Below are positions 58,762 to 64,000 of a stretch of 64,000 nt of DNA, piece after piece. Position numbers and translations under genes: made by a program. Numbering within the stretch: the stretch's first letter is position 1; each line of letters opens with the position of its first letter. The notes under the pieces were generated by a model. It searched no databases, had not been told where the DNA came from, and saw only the letters and a program-made list of their open reading frames with translations. The stretch comes from Verrucomicrobiota bacterium (GTDB taxonomy: Bacteria > Verrucomicrobiota > Verrucomicrobiia > Opitutales > UBA953): NCBI GenBank assembly GCA_014193315.1, contig BJHS01000002.1, positions 160,803-224,802 of the forward strand, in the 5' to 3' direction.

Positions 58762-60066
58762 ATGGCGCCGGCAACCTCCTCACCCGACGAACCCCCGCCG
58801 GAGGTGGTGGACACCACGGTGATTCAGGCGCACCGCTCGCGGCGGACTTTTTGGCAGCGCCTGGGCGGCGAGGGGCTGACCATCTCGCTGATCATCCACC
58901 TGATCCTGATCATCGGCGCGGCCATCTGGGTCATCTCGACCGTGACCGATTCCGTGAAGAAAGATCCGGACTCCTTCTCCACGGGCCAAGGCGGCGGCGC
59001 CGCCGGCGACAAAGCCAAGCAGTTCAAGACCCGCGTCCAACCCAAGAACCCGAAGACGATGGCCAAGAACGCCTCCCGGATCACCTCCAAGAGCCCCAAT
59101 GCCGCCATCTCGCTTCCCGACCTGCCGGCCTCTTCCGTCGCCACCCTCACCTCCGGCATGATGAGCGGCGGCTCCTCCAAGGGCTTCGGCGGCGGCGCTG
59201 GCGGCGGTATCGGCTCGGGGCTGGGTATCGGCCGCGGCAACGGCAAGAACTTCGTCGGTGCCTTCGGCGCCTCCTTCAAGCGACCCAACGCCCTGGAAGG
59301 CACCCTGTATGACCTGAAGTTTAGCCCGAGTGGCAAGGCCCTCGGTGCCGACGCCCCCCAGCGGATCGCCCAGATTCAGAAAGCCTTCGAGACGATGGAC
59401 CGAAACTGGTCGGGCACCAAGGCGCTGCTGGATGGACGCTACCGCCAAGCGGAGCTCAAGCTCTACGCTTCGAACATCTTCATCCCGCCCCGCAACGCGG
59501 CGGAAGCGACGAAAGCCTTCGACTGTGAGAAGGAAATCCAAGCCCCAGGTTGGCTGGCCTATTACGAAGGTAACTTCAGCCCGCCGGTCACCGGCAAGTA
59601 CCGCTTCGTCGGCCTCGGCGACGACATCATGGTCGTGGCGGTCGGCGGCAAGACGGTCCTCTCGACCTTCTGGCCGAACTCCAAACTCAACGTGACGCGC
59701 TTCGAAGCCAGCTGGCTGCCCAAGGACGCCGGCAAGACCGACGGTCAGGGACTGCGCTTCCCGCCCCATGCCGGCGGGCGCTACTCCGGGGAATGGCTGG
59801 AACTCCGCAAGGGCCAGACCTACCGGATCCAGATCGCGTTCGGCGAATCCTACGGAGGCCTGTTCTCGGCCGCGCTACTGATTGAGCAACAAGGCGTCAC
59901 CTATCCCACCGCTGGCCGGGACACCCAGCTACCCATCTTCATGCTCGAGCCGCTCACCCCCGAGGAAATCCAACTCAAAAGCAGTAATCATATCGACCAC
60001 CAGACCGAGGGGCCGGTCTTCGGCACCGCGATCAATGGGGCCGGCGGGCGGCCGGCCGGGCGTTAA
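58762..60066 (+). CDS. Anchored Gly-rich protein with PA14-like domain, paralog 1
   Basis: 434 aa. A charged N-terminal tail leads to FWQRLGGEGLTISLIIHL and a single membrane helix (about 37-62), a Pro/Lys segment (RVQPKNPKTMAKNA), ISLPDLPAS, and a Gly-rich stretch (GGSSKGFGGG, about 135-165). The C-terminal region has PA14/GLEYA-like strands (YYEGNFSPPVTGKYRFVGLGDDIMVVAVGGK). The topology (short inside, helix, long flexible linker, binding domain outside) resembles TonB-like or surface-anchored proteins. Function unknown. It is the most diverged of the three. Confidence 0.8.
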   Translation: MAPATSSPDEPPPEVVDTTVIQAHRSRRTFWQRLGGEGLTISLIIHLILIIGAAIWVISTVTDSVKKDPDSFSTGQGGGAAGDKAKQFKTRVQPKNPKTMAKNASRITSKSPNAAISLPDLPASSVATLTSGMMSGGSSKGFGGGAGGGIGSGLGIGRGNGKNFVGAFGASFKRPNALEGTLYDLKFSPSGKALGADAPQRIAQIQKAFETMDRNWSGTKALLDGRYRQAELKLYASNIFIPPRNAAEATKAFDCEKEIQAPGWLAYYEGNFSPPVTGKYRFVGLGDDIMVVAVGGKTVLSTFWPNSKLNVTRFEASWLPKDAGKTDGQGLRFPPHAGGRYSGEWLELRKGQTYRIQIAFGESYGGLFSAALLIEQQGVTYPTAGRDTQLPIFMLEPLTPEEIQLKSSNHIDHQTEGPVFGTAINGAGGRPAGR

Positions 60067-60107
60067 CTTGGGGTTGGCTTTCTTGGGGATGGGCCTAGCC
60101 TAGGGTG

Positions 60108-61451
60108 ATGCCTTCATCGGACCCCCAGGCATCTGCGCCCGAAGACCCCTCCGTCCCCCCTGCCGGAAGCGAAGCCCCTAACGAGGTCGAAACACCTCCT
60201 GAAGCCGACGAGCTCCAGGTTCACCGTTCGAAGCGCACGTTTTGGCAGCGCTTGGGCGGCGAGGGCCTGACCATCTCGCTGATCATCCACCTGATCTTGA
60301 TCATCATCGCCGCGATCTGGGTGATCTCGACCGTGACGGACTCGATCAAGAAGGACCCCGATTCCTTCGCCACCGGCCAAGGGGGTGGTGCCGCCGGCGA
60401 CCGGGCCAAGCAGTTCAAGACCCGCGTCCAGCCCAAGAACCCCAAGACGCTGGCGAAAAACGCCGCGCGGATCACGTCCAAGAGCCCGAACGCCGCCATC
60501 TCCCTGCCCGACCTGCCCGCCTCTTCCGTCGCCACCCTCACCTCCGGCATGATGAGCGGCGGCTCCTCCAAGGGCTTCGGCGGCGGCTCCGGCGGCGGGA
60601 TCGGCTCCGGCCTGGGCGTCGGCCGCGGCAACGGGAAGAATTTCGTCTCGGTCTTCGGCAGCAAGACCGCGGTGAACGGACTCCCCGGGACCTTTTACGA
60701 CTTCAAACAGAACAAGGCGGGCAAACCCACCGCCATGATGGGCGGCGCACCGGAGAAATTCGGCGACCCCTCGAACGGCGCGGCCATCGGCCTCTACAAC
60801 AAAGAGGTGGCCGAATTCTTTGAGAAAGGTTTCGCGGTCGCCAGCCTGAGTAATGTCTTCCGGGCCCCGGACACGCTCCTGGCCTCGCAGATCTTCATCC
60901 CGCCCTGCCCGGCCACCGAAGCCCCGAAGGCCTACGGCGTCGACAAGGAATGCAAGCCGTCCCGCTGGATCGCCCACTACCGCGGCGCGGTCAAGGCGCC
61001 CCAGACCGGTAGGTTCCGCTTCGTCGGCTCCGGCGACGACTTCCTCACGGTGCGCTGGAATCGCAAGGTGGCGCTTGATTCTGGCTACCAACAATTCCTG
61101 GTCGGCGGGGAAAACGTCTACGGCGATTACGGCAAAAAGAAGTGCGATGAAACGCACGCTTCGACCTTGGGTAAGCCGATGCGTTGCGGTCCCTGGATCA
61201 GCATCACCAAGGACGCCGAGGTACCGCTGGAAGTCGTCATCGGCGAGACGCCCGGCGGGACCTTTTACGCCATCGTCTGCATCGAGGTCATGGCGCCGAA
61301 CGGCAAGGGCGAGGGCACCCTCAAGCTATTCCGCATGACTACCGATGAGTTGCCGGAGGCGATCAAGAACGGCCACCCCAGCGTGCCGAATGTCGACATG
61401 GTGGCCGAAGGCTGGATTTTCAAGCCCGCCCGCGCCACGGTCGCTCGCTAA
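60108..61451 (+). CDS. Anchored Gly-rich protein with PA14-like domain, paralog 2
   Basis: 447 aa from ATG 60108 (a GTG directly precedes it). Same plan as paralog 1, with the same FWQRLGGEGL membrane module and Gly-rich linker, followed by GTFYDFKQNKAG and a PA14-like domain (RFRFVGSGDDFLTVRWNRK). It starts 41 nt after paralog 1, so the three are an operon. About 260 bp of its linker region differ at only one base from paralog 3. Confidence 0.82.
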   Translation: MPSSDPQASAPEDPSVPPAGSEAPNEVETPPEADELQVHRSKRTFWQRLGGEGLTISLIIHLILIIIAAIWVISTVTDSIKKDPDSFATGQGGGAAGDRAKQFKTRVQPKNPKTLAKNAARITSKSPNAAISLPDLPASSVATLTSGMMSGGSSKGFGGGSGGGIGSGLGVGRGNGKNFVSVFGSKTAVNGLPGTFYDFKQNKAGKPTAMMGGAPEKFGDPSNGAAIGLYNKEVAEFFEKGFAVASLSNVFRAPDTLLASQIFIPPCPATEAPKAYGVDKECKPSRWIAHYRGAVKAPQTGRFRFVGSGDDFLTVRWNRKVALDSGYQQFLVGGENVYGDYGKKKCDETHASTLGKPMRCGPWISITKDAEVPLEVVIGETPGGTFYAIVCIEVMAPNGKGEGTLKLFRMTTDELPEAIKNGHPSVPNVDMVAEGWIFKPARATVAR

Positions 61452-61463
61452 GCAATCCCCGAT

Positions 61464-61479
61464 CAACCCTTTGGGGTTG
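61464..61479 (+). other. Small intergenic hairpin between paralogs 2 and 3
   Basis: CAACCC and GGGTTG form a perfect 6-bp stem with loop TTTG, 12 nt after the stop of paralog 2. No T-run follows, so it is more likely an RNA-processing or attenuating element than a full terminator. Confidence 0.35.
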
Positions 61480-61521
61480 TCGCGGCAGGGAGGGAGCGGC
61501 TAAATTACCAGACCCCAAGGT

Positions 61522-62844
61522 ATGTCCGCCGACCCCCCCAGCCCTGCCCCCGACCAGGAGCCGACGCCCGCACCGGTAAGCTCTTTCCCGGTTGAGCCGA
61601 ACGCCGAGGAGCTTTCAGCCCACCGGGCAAAGCGGACTTTTTGGCAGCGCTTGGGCGGCGAGGGCCTGACCATCTCGCTGATCATCCACCTGATCCTGAT
61701 TATCATCGCGGCGATCTGGGTGATCTCGACCGTGACCGATTCGATCAAGAAGGACCCCGATTCCTTCTCTACTGGCCAAGGCGGTGGCGCCGCCGGCGAC
61801 CGGGCCAAGCAGTTCAAGACCCGCGTCCAGCCCAAGAACCCCAAGACGCTGGCGAAAAACGCCGCGCGGATCACCTCCAAGAGCCCGAACGCCGCCATCT
61901 CCCTGCCCGACCTGCCCGCCTCTTCCGTCGCCACCCTCACCTCCGGCATGATGAGCGGCGGCTCCTCCAAGGGCTTCGGCGGCGGCTCCGGCGGCGGGAT
62001 CGGCTCCGGCCTGGGCGTCGGCCGCGGCAACGGGAAGAATTTCGTCTCCCTCTTCGGCGCCAAGATGGGAACCAACGGGTTGGTCGGCACTTTCTATGAC
62101 CTAAAGCAGACCCCCGCGCACAAGGAGACGGAATGCGCCCCCCAATCCGGGATCGGCCCGTATCGCGAGGCGGTGAAGGAGTTCTTCCAGTCCGGCTGGA
62201 GCCCGATCAAGTTCGTGAAATACTACAAGGCGCCGGAACCGCTCATCGCGGGCCAGCTCTTCATCCCGTCCCGCAGCGCCAACGCCGCCCCGGAAGCCTA
62301 CGGCGTCGAGAAGGAAGTGAAGCCCTCCCGCTGGGTCGTCCACTACAAGGGGGTCGTGGAAGTGCCGCAGTCCATCCCGTTCCGCTTCGTCGGCACCGGT
62401 GACGATTGGTTGCTGGTCCGCTGGGACAAGAAAATCGCCCTCGATGACGGCTACGAACGCTTCGTGGTCGGCGGCGACGGCAACTACAAGGATTTCAAGC
62501 AGACGGTCACCAAGGAGTTCGTCCTGGATCGTACGCCGGGCGGCCTGCATCGGATGAAGGCGGGGCCTTGGATCAACGAGACCAAGGGCAAGAAGGTCCC
62601 GATCGAGATCGCCATCGGCGAGACCCCGGGAGGCGTCTTTGACGTCTACCTCGCCATCGAGGTCGCGACCTCGAGCCAGCGCGTGAAGGGCGAGTTCGTC
62701 GGCGAAGGCACGCTGAAGCTGTTCCGCGTGAACACCGAGCCGCTGCCGAAGGAAATCGAGAATCCTGGCCGCAAGCTGACGATTGACATGCAGGCGGAAG
62801 GCTGGATTTTCAAGACGGTCCCCGCCGCCGGGGCCGCCCGCTAA
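61522..62844 (+). CDS. Anchored Gly-rich protein with PA14-like domain, paralog 3
   Basis: 440 aa. Same N-terminal module; C-terminal part begins GTFYDLKQTPAHK and contains PFRFVGTGDDWLLVRWDKK and FIPSRSANAAPEAYGVEKEVKPSRW, close in plan to paralog 2 but with many substitutions. The last residues (DMQAEGWIFK) are shared with paralog 2. The separation of nearly identical N-halves and diverged C-halves suggests a fixed anchor/export module with changing binding domains. Convergent with the amidohydrolase gene, 6 nt between stops. Confidence 0.82.
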   Translation: MSADPPSPAPDQEPTPAPVSSFPVEPNAEELSAHRAKRTFWQRLGGEGLTISLIIHLILIIIAAIWVISTVTDSIKKDPDSFSTGQGGGAAGDRAKQFKTRVQPKNPKTLAKNAARITSKSPNAAISLPDLPASSVATLTSGMMSGGSSKGFGGGSGGGIGSGLGVGRGNGKNFVSLFGAKMGTNGLVGTFYDLKQTPAHKETECAPQSGIGPYREAVKEFFQSGWSPIKFVKYYKAPEPLIAGQLFIPSRSANAAPEAYGVEKEVKPSRWVVHYKGVVEVPQSIPFRFVGTGDDWLLVRWDKKIALDDGYERFVVGGDGNYKDFKQTVTKEFVLDRTPGGLHRMKAGPWINETKGKKVPIEIAIGETPGGVFDVYLAIEVATSSQRVKGEFVGEGTLKLFRVNTEPLPKEIENPGRKLTIDMQAEGWIFKTVPAAGAAR

Positions 62845-62850
62845 GTCGGC

Positions 62851-63684
62851 TCAACGCTTGCCGGCGAAGTAGAAGCGGGCGCAGTTGCCGCCGAAGAGGC
62901 CGGTGCGCTCGGCGTCGGTCAGGCCAAGCGCATAGTCGTCGACGAGGCGAGAAGCCTGCGCGTAGCTGCCAGCGAAGAGGCAAACGGGCCAGTCGGATCC
63001 GAACATCAGACGGGCGGGGCCAAAGGCCTCGAAGACCGTGTCCAGGTAAGGGCGAAACTGCTCGGCCTGCCAGGTCTGATGGTCCGCCTCGGTAAGCATA
63101 CCGGAGACCTTGCAATGGATATTCGGAAGCTGGGCCAGCCGGCGCAGCTGCGACTTCCATGGCTCGATGATGCCGTCCTTGATCTGCGGCTTGGCGAGGT
63201 GATCGAGCACGAAGGGCTGCTGCGGGAAGTTCTCCGCGAGTCGGGTAGCGGCCGCGAGCTGCTTCGGGTAGATCAGGATATCGTAGGTTAGGCCATAAGC
63301 GGCGAGTTTCGCGATACCGCGCTGGAAATCCTGCCCGAGCATGAAGTCGTCGTCGGGCTCTTCCTGGACCACGTGGCGGACGCCGACGAACTTCGGGTGC
63401 GCGGCAAGACGGGCGAGATCTTCCTCAACGCGATCGGAGCGGAGGTCGACCCAGCCGACGACGCCCTTCACGTTGGCGTGCTTGTCCGCAAGACTCAGGA
63501 GCCAATCGGATTCGCCCACCACCTGACGGGCCTGGACGGCGATCGAGCCGTCGAAGCCGAGCGGCCGCTGCAGCGCCGCGAGGTCGTCGGGCAGCCAGCT
63601 GCGGTGCAGCGGGGAGCCGGGCGGGATCCACGGGTATTGCGCCGCGTCGTACGACCAGAAGTGCTGGTGGGCGTCGAGGCGCAT
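62851..63684 (-). CDS. Amidohydrolase, fuconolactonase-like
   Basis: 277 aa TIM barrel. MRLDAHQHFW gives the HxH metal motif at His6/His8, and FVLDHLAKP, HCKVSGM and LMFGSDWPVC are typical of the amidohydrolase-2 family that includes L-fucono-1,5-lactonase and related sugar-lactone hydrolases. It follows a zinc alcohol dehydrogenase gene by 4 nt, which fits a dehydrogenase plus lactonase pair in oxidative sugar breakdown (inference). ATG 63684 is preferred over a start seven codons earlier. Confidence 0.85.
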   Translation of the reverse strand: MRLDAHQHFWSYDAAQYPWIPPGSPLHRSWLPDDLAALQRPLGFDGSIAVQARQVVGESDWLLSLADKHANVKGVVGWVDLRSDRVEEDLARLAAHPKFVGVRHVVQEEPDDDFMLGQDFQRGIAKLAAYGLTYDILIYPKQLAAATRLAENFPQQPFVLDHLAKPQIKDGIIEPWKSQLRRLAQLPNIHCKVSGMLTEADHQTWQAEQFRPYLDTVFEAFGPARLMFGSDWPVCLFAGSYAQASRLVDDYALGLTDAERTGLFGGNCARFYFAGKR

Positions 63685-63688
63685 GACG

Positions 63689-64000
63689 TCAGACCACGTC
63701 GACAATCGCCTTGATTACGCCGGACTCCGGCTTGAGCCAGGTCGGGAAGGTCGCGATCAAGTCTTCGAACTTCGCGTGGTGCGTGATCCAGGGCTTCGTG
63801 TCGATCACGCCGTCCTCGATTAGCTTGATGATGCGGGCGAAGTCTTTCGAGAGAGCGTTACGGCTGGCCATGATGGTCAGCTCGCGGCGATGCAGGTGCG
63901 GGGCGTGCGGGAAGGTCAGGTCCTGCTGCGTGATGCCCACGTAGACCACGCGGGCGGCGAAGGCCGCGTAGGCGAAGCAGGCGACCATCGACTTGTTGCT
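63689..64000 (-). CDS. Zinc-type alcohol dehydrogenase, C-terminal part (partial)
   Basis: The last 103 codons are in the window; the gene continues past the right edge. The visible part, with VVYVGITQQDLTFPH, ELTIMASRNALSKDFARIIKLIEDG and THHAKFEDLIATFPTWL, is the end of the cofactor domain and the C-terminal strands of a medium-chain zinc alcohol dehydrogenase of the sorbitol/idonate/threonine-dehydrogenase type. Probably oxidises a sugar whose lactone is opened by the following gene product. Confidence 0.8.
   Translation of the reverse strand, partial: SNKSMVACFAYAAFAARVVYVGITQQDLTFPHAPHLHRRELTIMASRNALSKDFARIIKLIEDGVIDTKPWITHHAKFEDLIATFPTWLKPESGVIKAIVDVV

Noticed and set aside
1..64000. 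Insertion sequence, prophage or plasmid genes
   Set aside because: I saw no transposase, integrase, phage structural or replication-initiation gene, and gene packing is continuous.

Overview
The window is a high-GC bacterial chromosome segment. I read it as a member of the Verrucomicrobiota, most likely the Opitutales/Opitutaceae. This rests on the gene families seen, not on a marker gene: giant single-polypeptide autotransporters built from beta-strand repeats, three tandem anchored proteins with a Gly-rich linker and PA14-like C-termini of a type I associate with Verrucomicrobia, a GbsR-like regulator beside a polysaccharide locus, and a Gram-negative envelope (CMP-Kdo synthesis, Lgt, outer-membrane barrels). 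No rRNA, prophage, transposase or CRISPR array is visible.

Region 1 (1-19946, all minus strand) is a surface-polysaccharide cluster of tightly packed, often overlapping genes. In transcription order it encodes CMP-Kdo synthetase (kdsB), arabinose-5-phosphate isomerase (kdsD), an O-antigen ligase-like protein, a two-domain oxidoreductase, UDP-ManNAc dehydrogenase (wecC), a heparinase II/III-like protein, UDP-GlcNAc 2-epimerase (wecB), a GT4 glycosyltransferase, an acyl carrier protein, an SDR reductase, an acyl-AMP ligase, a Wzy-like polymerase, a second GT4, an AsnB-type amidotransferase, a KAS III-like synthase, a second acyl carrier protein, a NeuD/PglD-like acyltransferase and the start of a membrane protein. 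Together they suggest a Wzy-type polysaccharide containing ManNAcA, possibly amidated, that carries an unusual acyl group made on a dedicated carrier protein.

Region 2 (20062-22109) holds a divergently transcribed GbsR/MarR-type regulator and a Gfo/Idh/MocA oxidoreductase with a palindromic operator candidate between them, then tRNA-Glu. Region 3 (22173-38817) is a 16.5 kb pair of giant autotransporters (2880 and 2612 aa) with one good promoter upstream and a strong terminator downstream. Region 4 (38753-40696) has an AT-richer intergenic stretch, an orphan OmpR-type regulator that lacks its phospho-acceptor Asp, a monothiol glutaredoxin-like gene, and a 400-bp intergenic region full of small repeats.

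Region 5 (40697-58645) is mostly housekeeping: a DegT aminotransferase, lgt, a CNNM/CBS protein, folate-type chorismate genes, an M24 peptidase, a YetF-like protein, two tRNA-Gly genes, an HNH nuclease, a RodZ-like gene split by a -1 frame change at a T7 run just before a perfect hairpin, a site-2 protease, a GT2/beta-helix/ROK kinase/cupin operon, a YedK-type protease, SlyX, and the kbl-tdh threonine operon. Region 6 (58762-62844) has three tandem paralogs whose N-terminal halves are almost identical in DNA while their C-terminal halves diverge. Region 7 (62851-64000) has an amidohydrolase (fuconolactonase-like) and the 3' end of a zinc alcohol dehydrogenase.
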